A stretch of DNA of 64,000 nt from Rotaria sp. Silwood1. Taxonomy: Eukaryota; Rotifera; Eurotatoria; Philodinida; Philodinidae. The translations under genes were made by a program, and so were the position numbers. Shown in pieces: positions 10,901 to 21,409 of the stretch (position 1 is the stretch's first letter; the number at the start of each line of letters is the position of its first letter). The notes under the pieces were generated by a model, which saw only the letters and a list, made by a program, of their open reading frames with translations, ran no database searches and was not told where the DNA came from. Location of the stretch: assembly GCA_905250075.1 (NCBI GenBank), contig CAJNOP010000184.1, forward strand, positions 248,001 to 312,000, given 5' to 3'.

Positions 10901-13528
10901 TTCAAACAGTTGTTGATTATATTTTAACTATTTTTTATCCGAAAACTCTAAGAAATTTTTGATTATATCGAATTCAAAAGACAAATTTATTACTACGGTT
11001 AATTTATCTTCATGCTTCATAGCACCAGAACATCATCAAGATCATTAAAATTTAGAAAAAAAAAGCGATTTCCAAAAATAAGTATCGAGACAATAATCGA
11101 CTTCTATCACTAGAATTCTAGTTGCATTTGAAAAAGAATATTTCATGTGACATTACTTTGAGTAGCACAATCGAAGAAGAATTCATCTGTTAGTTTTATT
11201 ATTGTCATATGTAAAAGATAGATAGTAGATTTGAAACATTTAGATCTCTGAACAAACAACACGACGTAGTTTGGTTTAATCAAACTGAATAATCACTAAT
11301 ATCTGATTTTTATCTATGCAACAAAGTAGAATAACAATTACATTTTTTTGCTGAAAAATATAAAATTGAATCCAATATGAACATAGAAACATCAAATAAC
11401 ATATCAATTTAAAATAGGTTTTATTCACTTTCACATATAAATGAAAGTGTACCAAGCATCCAATTAGATATATAAAGAAAAAACAATTTGTCGAACAGAA
11501 TTCTGTCTTTTCTTGCTAAAAAAAAAGGATTAGTAATCAGTTGTTAATGCCGTATAAGACTTTTTTAGTCTTCCGCCTTCATTATATCATTACAATTTGT
11601 CCGTTTAAACATAGACAAAGTAAATAGATGATTGTTCCAGCAGTATAGGCTTTTTAAAAGAATTACAAACTATTCATATTATGAGTTCACATAAAAAAAA
11701 AAGCTTTTTGAAAAGTTTCACCAAGTCAAACATACGAATGCTTTTGACTATAATTGATATCAATAGAAGTTGAAAAATGACTACTTTACCTATCATAGTA
11801 CATGATTTTTTTTGCATTCAACGTGAAAGCAAGAAGCATGCTTATTAGATCAAGTTACGAAATCAAGTAATTAAGGTATGGTACTTGATGATATATTAAG
11901 ATGTTGTTATCAGTTATACAGACTTTGTTATTTATATTATACTCCAGTAAAATTCCTTCAATTTCTATTGTATTAGAATCTTTTTTAAATTAGCTAGCTT
12001 CACCATTTTCGATCATATAATCGATCGTGAATTGTGTTTGCCATGCTAACACACAAAAAACATTGTATTATATATTTAATTAAAAAAGATACAAAGTCAC
12101 AGTAGATCATTTGAACAGATTTCTATCAGAAAATGAGTTCATATAATTAACATCAAATATTAATAATGTTAATAAACTTTTTGAAATAGTATTTCTTAGA
12201 AGTAGACATCGATAAAATGTTTTTCGAATGTATCAATTCATACTCTATCTTATTATACTTTTCTAAGTTAATACAAAATAGTTGGTTTTTTATTCGTCTT
12301 ACAATTAAAACTTTCGAGGAAAATTCGATAACAGCAGACTTGATGAAGTTGTTTAATGTAAGAAAACTAATAATATCATTAAATGACAAAATATTATTAG
12401 ACAAATTTTCTAATGGAATTGTTACATGTCATCCTGCCAAGAAAATTATCCTTCAAAATATTCAGCTGTTAGTTCTATGTGACACTGATAACGATTATAA
12501 TTGATATCCTGTCAATGTATTTTGTTATTATGTAATTTCTAATGACATGATCATGAAAATAAACTACACATATGACATGAATATTTCGATGAAATCAATT
12601 AACTACAAAAAGACAGTCTAGTATCGATTTATTAAATTTCATACGAATTCAATGTGAAAATATAACTTTTCAATCATTTATTAATCTTATAACATGATTT
12701 TTATCGAAAAATCTCGATCAAAAAGAAGAAGAGATTTATATATATATAATCCGGATGAAGATTATGTCAAAAAGTTTCAATTATTTTATTAAAACAAAAA
12801 GATCATTTAGTTTCAGAAAAAAACTACGAAGAAACACAGAATCAAATAAATCTAGAAAATCCTATAAAAATTTGTTATTGATAAGAAAGATGCGATTATA
12901 CGTAAGATCTATTGAAAATCCTTGACTATTTATATTTATTCATGTCTGCAAACAGTTCGCAAGTTTTGTTTTACGAGTTTAAGTGCAAACGTTTGTGGAT
13001 GAGTGTGGTTATGGTTTGGATAGATAGAAAAACTACAGTCAACCTGCAACTACACCCAAATCAACGTGAATATTTACAGGCACGCCTACACAATGTTCAA
13101 AGAAGATAGTGAATCAAAAAGAAGAATCAAACGTCTATTGGTATCTGTATTTGTAAAAGTATTGAATTGTAAAAGGTGTAAAAATCATCTAACCTATCAA
13201 TAAAAATGAAAATAGAAGAGCAAAGAATCTAATGCACTCAATAGCATTATTTATTATCGATTATTTCGATATAATCAGTAGTGATTTCATCGAAAATTTT
13301 ATCAGACATTGAATTTCATGTCTTATTTGATATTTATAGGTTAGAATACATAGGGACTAAGTTGAATCATATATGTCAATATATAAGTGCTTCTAAGCAT
13401 ATCATTTACTTTGCAGTCATTTGATGTGCAACTGCCTCTTATTTATTTCGATGATTCATAATAAAAATAACAGATAAGATGCATGTGCTTGTGGTATGCC
13501 ACGTAGCAACATATATAGGCACGGTGAC
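7951..13528. other. Long AT-rich intergenic stretch
   Basis: No supported gene over 5.6 kb. The longest frames (9488-9721 plus; 12217-12504 plus, overlapped by 12153-12404 minus; 12912-13109 plus; 10627-10869 minus) have no recognisable domain, no splice continuity and compositions matching the background. The only structure seen is the hairpin repeat pair at 9662-9810. Confidence 0.6.
9662..9810. repeat. Two copies of a small hairpin repeat
   Basis: Copy 1 (9662-9704) starts ACGATCGTACTTCT and ends AGAAATACGATCGT, a 14-bp stem with one mismatch around a 15-base loop. Copy 2 (9766-9810) starts ACGATCGTATTTCT and ends AGAAATACAACCGT, 12 of 14 paired. The loops share GATAYGGAGAAATAC. The copies are 104 bp apart. 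They could be remnants of a MITE end. Confidence 0.5.
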
Positions 13529-13530
13529 AA

Positions 13531-13538
13531 TATATAAA
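13531..13538 (+). promoter_or_regulatory. TATA box for the gene at 13585
   Basis: TATATAAA 47 bp upstream of the ATG at 13585, leaving room for a start site near 13561 and a short leader. The sole basis is motif and position. Confidence 0.45.
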
Positions 13539-13584
13539 GTATGTAGACGAACATAAGATCTTATTATTAAACTCTTTCTTCGAA

Positions 13585-14118
13585 ATGGAAGATAAACAAT
13601 TAATTGAAGATTATCTTCGGACTCGACTGGAAAATGACATCAATAATGCCCGTGTTTTGTGTGTATCATGTACAATGTCCACAATTCGTTGGCTACAACG
13701 ATATTCACATTGCTATTCAATCGTATGTTCATTCTTCTGTTTTCCTTTATGGATTCTTATGTTACCTATTGCTTTTGCTCTTGACATATGTATGTATTCT
13801 ATAGCATCCATCATTTTCATTATTGTTTTCATTATAAGCATCCTGTTAGCTCCATGTACGTTATCGTATAAATTTTCATCATGTTCCGGTGCTTGGAATC
13901 CTATGAATATTTATCGATATTGTCTGAGCAAAGCATTGCTTTGGTTTCAAAATTTTTTAATGCTTTTTCACATGTTTTGGTTATCTTATTGTGGTTCAGG
14001 TCATATTGAAGGTGGCGCACCAATGTGTTGTACATATTGCTGTAGCATAGAATGTCACAATGCATGCAATCAAGCAACACAAGTTAAAATAAATGATCAA
14101 TCGTGTACTATACTGTAG
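13585..14118 (+). CDS. Cys-rich membrane protein of unknown function
   Basis: A single-exon 177-aa protein that I do not recognise. The N-terminal 45 residues are soluble and begin MEDKQLIEDYLRTRLENDIN. Two or three hydrophobic segments follow at about residues 46-70 (CSFFCFPLWILMLPIAFAL) and 70-96 (SIASIIFIIVFIISILL), then a further hydrophobic stretch near 112-135. The C-terminal part is cysteine-dense, with CCTYCCSIECHNAC near residues 150-165, suggesting palmitoylation or a small disulfide or metal site. A TATA box sits 47 bp upstream and the coding frame ends TAG. It stands alone, with no near neighbour on the same strand for 1.1 kb. Codon usage is less AT-biased than the flanks, supporting a real gene. 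Function unknown. Confidence 0.65.
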   Translation: MEDKQLIEDYLRTRLENDINNARVLCVSCTMSTIRWLQRYSHCYSIVCSFFCFPLWILMLPIAFALDICMYSIASIIFIIVFIISILLAPCTLSYKFSSCSGAWNPMNIYRYCLSKALLWFQNFLMLFHMFWLSYCGSGHIEGGAPMCCTYCCSIECHNACNQATQVKINDQSCTIL

Positions 14119-15176
14119 ACAATAAGATAAACAATTATTGTTACATTTTCTCTTCTTAGTCCAAATAATTTTACATTAATATTGAAAATATATTTATGTT
14201 TTATCTTTCATGTGTTTTATAACAAGTAAAATCTGTCTTTATACTTTAACAAACAAAGAAAGATAAATGTTTCCTATCGGTTTTGAATCCTTTGGGAAAA
14301 AACTTATATTTTTATGCATAAAATAAGAACAAGAATGAAAGTTGGACTTTGATTATATCTGAAGAGCTGGACTGTATCAATTCAGTATACGTCTTTTGAT
14401 CCGAAAATGTAAAAAAAGAAATTTCGTATGAATGCCGAAAGAAATTTGAGTTATTCTTGAGAAAAAAAATGGAATCTGAATTGACAAATATAACTAATTA
14501 GTTTCAATAAACATTTACTTAATGTTGATGAATGAGATGAAGAAGAAATAACCTTAGTTTTTTCTTATTTTATAAATTATATGAAAAGAAAATAGCATGC
14601 ATCAAATTTATTAAATGCTCTCGGAAAGCGAAGAAATAATCGGCGATAAAACATGCAACAATGATTGGAAATAGAAGAAAAGGATTGTGTTTTCCCGACA
14701 TACTGTTATGCATTAAAATTCGACAAAAAAAAAATTTATTTTCTGTATCTATAATATTAAAGTAAGTAACAGGTAAATTTTAATAGAGAGACTATTCCAT
14801 GCGAATGGAAAAGATGAATAAAGAATATAACTAGTGATGAACATTTTCAGTTTGTACTATTAACTAGTCAAAATTTTGAAAAATCAGTTCAGCGAGACCA
14901 CTCTAGTAGTGTTTTGCTATCATAATACAACTTTCTAAAAATATCTCTATCACTTAAAATATCATTAATAATCTATAGCAATATCTATTTTGAGAGATAT
15001 GTTTTTTTATCTTCTATTTAACATTTGATATTTAGTGAGTTATATAAGCTCTTTCGATTTGACTTATCCATTTCTAGTACGATAAAATAAGATTGAGCGT
15101 ATGCGATAACTTATACATATTTGTTATTCAGCACATACAATATAGAAGTTAGAAAAAGTACTTTTAATCATGAAAA
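14119..15176. other. Intergenic, nothing recognised
   Basis: AT-rich sequence with many stops in all frames; no repeat or RNA gene seen. Confidence 0.6.
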
Positions 15177-15184
15177 TATATAAA
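15177..15184 (+). promoter_or_regulatory. TATA box for the gene at 15237
   Basis: TATATAAA 53 bp upstream of the ATG at 15237, similar in spacing to the TATA of the previous gene. Confidence 0.35.
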
Positions 15185-15236
15185 CATTGAAAAATGTTTA
15201 TGTACCAAACAGTAAGTGAGTATTTGAATTTTAGGA

Positions 15237-15638
15237 ATGAATCAGCCCGATACCAAACAAGTCTCTTCTAAAACAAATACGCCTATTCCTTGTAAAATAT
15301 TGCCACACTCAGCATTTACGACATCACTACGCGGCCGTCCTGTTGTGTTCAGTGCTCAGCATGTTGATGACCTCAGTAGAAAACTTCCAACTGGCAAAAC
15401 TGAACGTAGACACTTGCGAGTTGATGAAGGCAGTCTACAAATGACTAATGATCCAAACAGTGTATTTTATCGGCTTTTAAGTGAACAATTACAAAACACA
15501 ACTTCAACTGATACTCGTTCAACATATGAAAAGGAAAAATTGAAACCATTTGAACAATATGGTCCAGAACTTGTTGAATTTCTTAAAGACAGAGAAGGTA
15601 ATCTGAAATCAAAATACGACAAAGTTTTTATCACTTAA
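15237..15638 (+). CDS. Small polar protein of unknown function
   Basis: A 133-aa single-exon frame, distinctly less AT-rich than its surroundings. It is polar throughout, with no signal peptide, no membrane segment and many K, R, T, S and Q. It contains LRGRPVVFSAQHVDDLSRKL (about residues 31-50), LPTGKTERRHLRVDEG, then NDPNSVFYRLLSEQLQ and a C-terminal EQYGPELVEFLKDREGNLKS, which could form amphipathic helices. I do not recognise the family. A frame starting at an ATG upstream would need an intron of about 23 bp and would then hit a stop, so 15237 is the better start. A TATA-like element lies 53 bp upstream. Gene reality is likely; function unknown. Confidence 0.55.
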   Translation: MNQPDTKQVSSKTNTPIPCKILPHSAFTTSLRGRPVVFSAQHVDDLSRKLPTGKTERRHLRVDEGSLQMTNDPNSVFYRLLSEQLQNTTSTDTRSTYEKEKLKPFEQYGPELVEFLKDREGNLKSKYDKVFIT

Positions 15639-16131
15639 ATCTTTCAATCACTCTCTAACTAGTGATGTTCGATCTTCACGTTGTAAAAATAAAAACATAA
15701 TAATAAAATCAGATCTGCGAAATCGATACTCGATTATATTCAGATGCGATACTACAGACTCATCGCATATACAATAACAACCGTTATATATAGGCATACA
15801 AGTACAATACATACATCCACATGAGATATTTTCGATAGCCAGAATAAAGATGATTGAAAACCTTCTAAACTTGTATCACTTTAAATTCATTGATCAGTGA
15901 TGAAAGTTTTTATTTTGAATCAGATAGTACGATCATTCTCATCAACATAAATATTGAGTGTAAAGGTATAATTCCACTTACAGGATGATAAAAAACAACA
16001 TCGACTACACCGACAAATAGCATGCATAAATACAGAATTTTCATATTTGCAAAACAAAAAGCACATGAAAATACAATATATATATATATATTCATACATA
16101 TATTTACAAAAGATTGTGTGATTGCCGAATA
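15639..16131. other. Intergenic between convergent genes
   Basis: Shared 3' flank of the convergent genes at 15237 (plus) and 16905 (minus). It holds an (AT)n microsatellite near 16075-16095 and nothing else recognised. Confidence 0.6.
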
Positions 16132-16905
16132 TCATCGTAAAGGAAATACTTGATCAATAGTCAAACATATTTCCAAGATTGGATCTCTCTTCAATAAACT
16201 GCCTGTATATATACGATAGGTAGGCCGACCATAACGGGATGTGAAACTATAAATAATATTGTCCTTGTCATCATCATATATTTGCTTATGATAGATAACA
16301 GAAATGCGTACGTCAAGATAACGAAGATGAGGTAAATCAATATCGATAAGATTTTTCCAATTATTATCATCAAGCCAATCAATTTTAGCCGTATGAAAAT
16401 CAATCATAGATAATGTTTCTAAGCATTTGAAATGTTTAATCAGCTCTCTGCATTGATGAAATGAAAGATTTTTTAGTCGTTTCAATACTAAAGTATGTAC
16501 ATAATATAAATTAACTGGCAATTTATTGAGTAATTGTTCGTATGAACTATTGTGCCATAATTTAAGTGTATTAATCTGCCATGGAGGAATATCAGGCAGA
16601 ATGGATTTGAGATAAAGATTATTTTCTCTAATCGAATGAATAGCAAAACCTCGTATGCATGAGAAAACAATCAACTGATTGAAACGTGTATTTAGATCAT
16701 AGAATAAGGTATAAATATCGAACAGAGTAAAATAATTAAAAATTTCTAAGAGTAACTCATTTGGTAATTGTTCAAATGAAGTGTATACAGACGTACGACA
16801 TTTTTTTCTTTTGTTAAGAACTCTATGTTCGTTTCGCGACGATGAAGACAGACAAGTAAATCTGGAGAGTAAAAGTCGAGTGAAAGTATGCGAAAAACTT
16901 GACAT
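16132..16905 (-). CDS. F-box protein
   Basis: A 257-aa single-exon protein. An F-box lies at about residues 42-82: FEQLPNELLLEIFNYFTLFD, then IYTLFYDLNTRFNQL. This is the canonical L-P-x-E-L-L-L-x-I-F pattern that binds Skp1 in SCF ubiquitin ligases. The remainder has irregular leucine-rich segments (LPDIPPWQINTLKLW, YVHTLVLKRLKNLS, LPHLRYLDVRIS) that look like degenerate LRRs and probably bind the substrate. The N-terminal 40 residues are basic and Ser-rich. The protein ends QVFPLR, shorter than typical F-box/LRR proteins of this sort, so it may be a shortened member of a larger family or continue in a downstream exon that I could not identify. Substrate unknown. Confidence 0.75.
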   Translation of the reverse strand: MSSFSHTFTRLLLSRFTCLSSSSRNEHRVLNKRKKCRTSVYTSFEQLPNELLLEIFNYFTLFDIYTLFYDLNTRFNQLIVFSCIRGFAIHSIRENNLYLKSILPDIPPWQINTLKLWHNSSYEQLLNKLPVNLYYVHTLVLKRLKNLSFHQCRELIKHFKCLETLSMIDFHTAKIDWLDDNNWKNLIDIDLPHLRYLDVRISVIYHKQIYDDDKDNIIYSFTSRYGRPTYRIYTGSLLKRDPILEICLTIDQVFPLR

Positions 16906-18980
16906 CTAAAAGAAAATGAAGTCAAACAGACATGTTTATTGCTTTTCTGCTGAAATGAACATAAAAAAAAAGAAAAACATCTTGACACATTGAATGGCCA
17001 ATCCAATTTACTTTCATTTTACTAAAACCAGTTTTGACAGCAGAAGGAGGCTAAGAGAAAAATATTGATTCGTTTCCACCCATCCACCAATGATACCAGC
17101 AAAGAATGGAAAGAAAATGCTAGTAGCACTATATAACATGTTACATATCTATAAGAATGAGGCACAGAATCGCAACCCAACGGAAAATAATGCAAAACAT
17201 TTTTCTGTTCTCTTCTGTATGAGATATGTTAACGACAACCATTATGAAGTAAAAGGCAGATAAAAAACATATCAACGGAATACAAACTACTCTTCAAGAA
17301 ATTGTTTCAGAATGAATGACCATATCAACGATTGTTCTACATGGTAGACAAAAATATTATTCTAGAAGAAAATCAAGTAATAGACTTGTGATTTTAAATA
17401 ATAAAAATAATAGATTTTATATCAAATAAGTTTGTGGATAATGGAAGTTGTCAGTATTAAAAAGATAAGATTTTTGAAGATTTATTCGTGTCGGATTCTC
17501 GAAATATATAGAAATTTTTGTGAAATGCAATCTTCATGATTTATTCACAAAAACAAATTTCACAAGTTTCCCTGTACACTTTTTGTTTTCAGCACTCATG
17601 CTTTGTCTAAACTTCAAAGGCATTCTTTCAAATGTGTTGAAACGCTTTCTTTTTTTCACTATAAGTACAAAAAGATGTTCGAATATGCGCCTTTTACGCT
17701 ATGCTTTATAGATGTAAAATGCATATTTTTCCTGCAGGTCCTTTTCTATTTGTTTGTCGACATCACTTACTTATTACATATACACCCAAATGGTTAGAAT
17801 CGGACAAACTCTGCCGGTATAACGATTGATATAATGTGTGCTACAGTGCTGGTCTACCGGAGATCTTTTTGAAAGTGATGTGTCATGGTGTATTGTTTCA
17901 AAACTGATGAATATTTGTGAAGTCTGTTAAAACTGGCAGCATTGTGTTGTTTTCGATGCGCTCTGATACTTTTGATGCGTCTGAGCCACCGATATTAGTC
18001 ACAGAGCTTGATTGACGTTAGTTCTGAAATAATTTTTTTTTATCAGAAATGATGCTACAAAAGTTTTGGTCAGTAAAATCTAAGTTGAAACTATTTTCTT
18101 TTTCTCGATGAATTTGAATTCTTTCTAATAAACAGCTCTAATTGGGGTAGGAAACACTCTTTGCAACCGTTTATAGTTGAAACCGAAGATTGTAAGCGCT
18201 ATTACCAGTAGATCGTTAGTATACAGTCCGTTTTCTACCAGTACTGCGGTATAACGGTGTTATTGTGAATGAACATGCATCATGAGCACTATTCTATTGC
18301 ACATTTTCCGACTGTTTTGCCAAAACCTCTAAACATTTTACAAAAGATATATGGAAGTCAGCACAGCTAAAGCCGAAGTCCGACTGGAATACTAAAATTC
18401 TCCGTTACAGTCTAACAAAAAGTTGAAGCATCAATCAAATAGATGAAACATTCGTATATCGGCTATATTTCAACTTTTGGTGAAGAAATTACTGTGAAAC
18501 GTGCAATATAATGATATACACATGATAAAATCTGTATTCCCTCTCTTCTTGCGATGAAAGACTACTTGGGCAGACAGCTTGAAAAGTTTATTACAAGATT
18601 TGAGTCGTCTTATTTGACAAAAATCTTTGTCTTGCGCTGTTCGTGTATCTTTAAGTAAACCTCGTGTATAAAGTTTTTCTTGACACACTTTATGAGGCAA
18701 ATATTTCTTATAAGTAATATGATAAGCAGAATAAATGAAATATAATAACATGTGACACTAACATCTATGAAAGAATAGCAAGAGAGACAAATAATTTTTC
18801 TTATATTCTTTCCGACTGAAAAAAGAAGAAGAAAAGTATAATGAATAGATTTCTAACTGGAATAGATAACGAATAAAATATCGATCAATCACACATGACA
18901 AAATATATATATAGTTTTATCTTGAATAATAATAATGATTTCGATCATAGATCCAATGAATCATCGAAGTGATTTCAAAT
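16906..18980. other. Intergenic, possible decayed sequence at 17.8-18.75 kb
   Basis: No supported gene. The part from about 17800 to 18440 is less AT-rich than the flanks, with broken frames on both strands, as expected of decayed transposon or gene sequence. A minus-strand frame of 93 codons (18470-18751) contains a charged stretch (KLYTRGLLKDTRTAQDKD) of a kind seen in linkers of non-LTR elements, but this is too weak to name. Confidence 0.4.
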
Positions 18981-20340
18981 ATGAGTAACGAAGAAAATCA
19001 AATTGTTGATATGATCAAATATTTAACGTTTAGTTCTGATAAAGAAAATCAGAAATCGATGGTAGTGATAATGACACCCGTTTCACATCTAATTCTGATG
19101 TCTCAGATGATGATAATCTAACTGAATATCATTCATTAAACATATCTGTGACTTCTTCATCATCTCATTTATCAACGGTGACAACTAATACAATTAGTTA
19201 GGCTAGTAATAAAATGAAAGAAATAGCAAAACGTAAACCTCGGCAATGATCTATAAAGGAAAAGCTTACTGCTTTAGTTACACTTAAATATAATGGTAGT
19301 ATACATCGAACTTCTGTTGATCATGGTTTTACAACAGCTCAATTACTAAAACAATGCAAAGGCAAATACGAATTAATCGATATTTTGAAAAATAAAAAAG
19401 GTTAGCTTTTATGTCTTTTGTGACCTGTAGCTGTAAACTTATGTTTTTCAATTCATAGACAATTTTTATCAAGCTCTTCGAATAGTAGTGTTTTTCATTG
19501 CATATACGATGAATAAAATTCTATTAAATGTACTGGTACGAAATTGAAAGATGTTGATCTTGATTTAAGAGTTATAACTTGGTTCCAGAAATGTTGACGT
19601 AAAATGAATCTAAATTTTATCACTTCTGTTTAAAATATTGGACATGAAGAAAGCTACATTCAAACAGCTTTAATCTCAAGATGGCAAATTACGTATCTTA
19701 TTAAAATATGAATCACTATCATGCAAATGGTAAAATTGTTTTATAAAACGTCATACAATGGTCTCTATAGCGAGTGAAACAACAATAAAAACGTTCTCGT
19801 GATCGTTATGATAAACTTGCAACATCATTTTATTCTCATATTCGTAATTCAAGTAAAAATGATCATGAACAGAAATCAATAGAGCCTTCTCAGCATGTAA
19901 TGTATATAGTATAACCGGGAGTTCTATCCAATGATTTAGCGACCAATACAAACGTATTATCAACGATATTGGGCCATCAAATGACGTAGAAGGAAATTTA
20001 AGTAACAAACGATTTGTAACTTTGATGCTTACTGTATTTAGTTAAGATAATCCTCTATTGCAATATGTTCAGAGTTTCAAAAGTAAAGATCAAGTAACAT
20101 CAAAAGAAAAAGGTCAATATGTGTAAGATGTAATTGTCTTTTTCACACTAAAGGAAATGATTAATCGAACAAGGATGAATCATGACGTTTCACTATGGTG
20201 ATAAAAAGTATGAACAGCTTGCGTTTTTACATAAATTGAATTACAAAAGATTATTTTATCTATCAAAGGTAAAATATATTCATCCAAAGCTATCGATTAC
20301 TGAGAGTGCTACTTCACCTTTGATTTAATCCTGATGTTAT
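18981..20340 (+). pseudogene. Decayed pogo/Tigger-like DDE transposase
   Basis: The plus strand encodes pieces of a transposase broken by stops and frameshifts. It starts at ATG 18981 (MSNEENQIVDMIKYLTFSSD) and loses frame at about 19100. A Ser/Thr-rich piece follows, then a helix-turn-helix-like segment (KEKLTALVTLKYNGSIHRTS, then TTAQLLKQ; 19255-19400), then KLKDVDLDLRVITWFQKC (19540-19600), which matches the second DNA-binding helix pattern of pogo/Tigger/Jerky proteins. Between 19740 and 20130 come DDE_1-like scraps (RDRYDKLATSFYSHIRNSSK, KRFVTLMLTVFS). At least six in-frame stops show it is dead. No terminal inverted repeats were identified. The family is inferred from motif order only. 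Confidence 0.5.
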
Positions 20341-20389
20341 TCGTGGTTTACATAAAAACTTAAGCTTTTCTTGATGTTAAGCATTATTC

Positions 20390-21300
20390 TATAACAACTA
20401 GTAGCAAAGCTCTTTCGAATGTTTTTGAGTTTACTTTGTGCTGAACCTAATTTCACAACCATATAACAATATTGAGAGACTTCAAGCTTCAAAGATGTTT
20501 ACTTTAGACTGGATTGGAATTGTTCTTGAGTTCCATATACTCTTCATCTTCCAGAAACATTTTCATGCTTGACTTTTTCGCACTTTGGTATCGATATCGC
20601 TAGACAATATCATGCAACAGAAATACTTATATTTGCCGACCTATTCGCTATTCCATCCATTCAATTTTTACTTATCTGTTTTTATGTCTTGACTGGTGAT
20701 TGCATGTATTTTTATCTTGCTCACTTGAGGGCCTACTTCGTTGGTTCGCTTAACTATTTTAAAGAATTGCACTTGAGCTCCATCGACACTGTTTTCTAAA
20801 ACAACTGTAGCGTCAGCTAACGAGGAAAGCTTCCTAAGTGAGATTCAACCAGATTCATGATCTTGATTTTGTCTGTGGAAATTTAGCTTCTATTGAAAGT
20901 CTGTTGTATGCATCGTAGTAGTAAACGAGCCGGCCACTATTATCGTCGGTTGTGCCATAGTAAATGTATTTGCTAATGGTGCATGAATCCGCTGAATGAC
21001 TTTATAAGTCTAGCCTAATAATCAGAGTGCTAGCGAGCGTTATAACACCGTGTGATGGAATGTCATTGGCACATTTTTACAGATATTCGCAATAAACATC
21101 TTTTCCTGCGTCACCTTCATCTACTGCAAGTGCATAAGAGACTATGATGGATATTGTTGTGTTGCCTTCGAAATGTGACCATATAATCTGGTTTGATATC
21201 GTTTCTGATGAGTCCTGTAGTTTGACTGCACGTTAGCTTGCAATTAGTCCAATGCTGTCTTTTTCTTTTGTCACCGTTGAAGAGATTTGAACCTTCATAT
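20390..21300 (-). pseudogene. Decayed non-LTR retrotransposon (endonuclease and RT remnants)
   Basis: On the minus strand, reading from 21300 down, the frame gives SETISNQIIWSHFEGNTTIS, IIVSYALAVDEGDAGKDVY, then CANDIPSHGVITLA, and farther on GRLVYYYDAYNRLSIEAKFP. This order matches the endonuclease/exonuclease/phosphatase domain of CFDP2/RTE-type elements (phase: FNG-TIISCYSPT-IPKHNVL-GDFNA-L.DF). Near 20500 the segment NIFEA, stop, SLSILLYGCE matches the end of a reverse transcriptase. Several in-frame stops and a large internal deletion show it is inactive. The frame continues across the younger LINE: at 26401-26430 the minus strand reads AERYN and joins MKVQISS at 21300. Confidence 0.6.
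21288..21300. repeat. Target-site duplication of the LINE, 3' side copy
   Basis: TGAACCTTCATAT, identical to 26388-26400. It directly abuts the poly-T (poly-A on the minus strand) of the LINE. Confidence 0.9.
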
Positions 21301-21409
21301 TTTTTTTTTTATTAGCGCTATGTCGAAGATCAATTATCCAGAGGATAAGAGGAAACTAGACCCTTAGTCTCGGTTTCAAAACAGATGGAACAAGCTAAGT
21401 ATAGAATAG

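Noticed and set aside
12153..12504. Opposed frames of 95 (plus) and 83 (minus) codons
   Set aside because: They are antisense to each other, AT-rich with background composition, and show no recognised motif; a faint F-box/LRR flavour was not enough.
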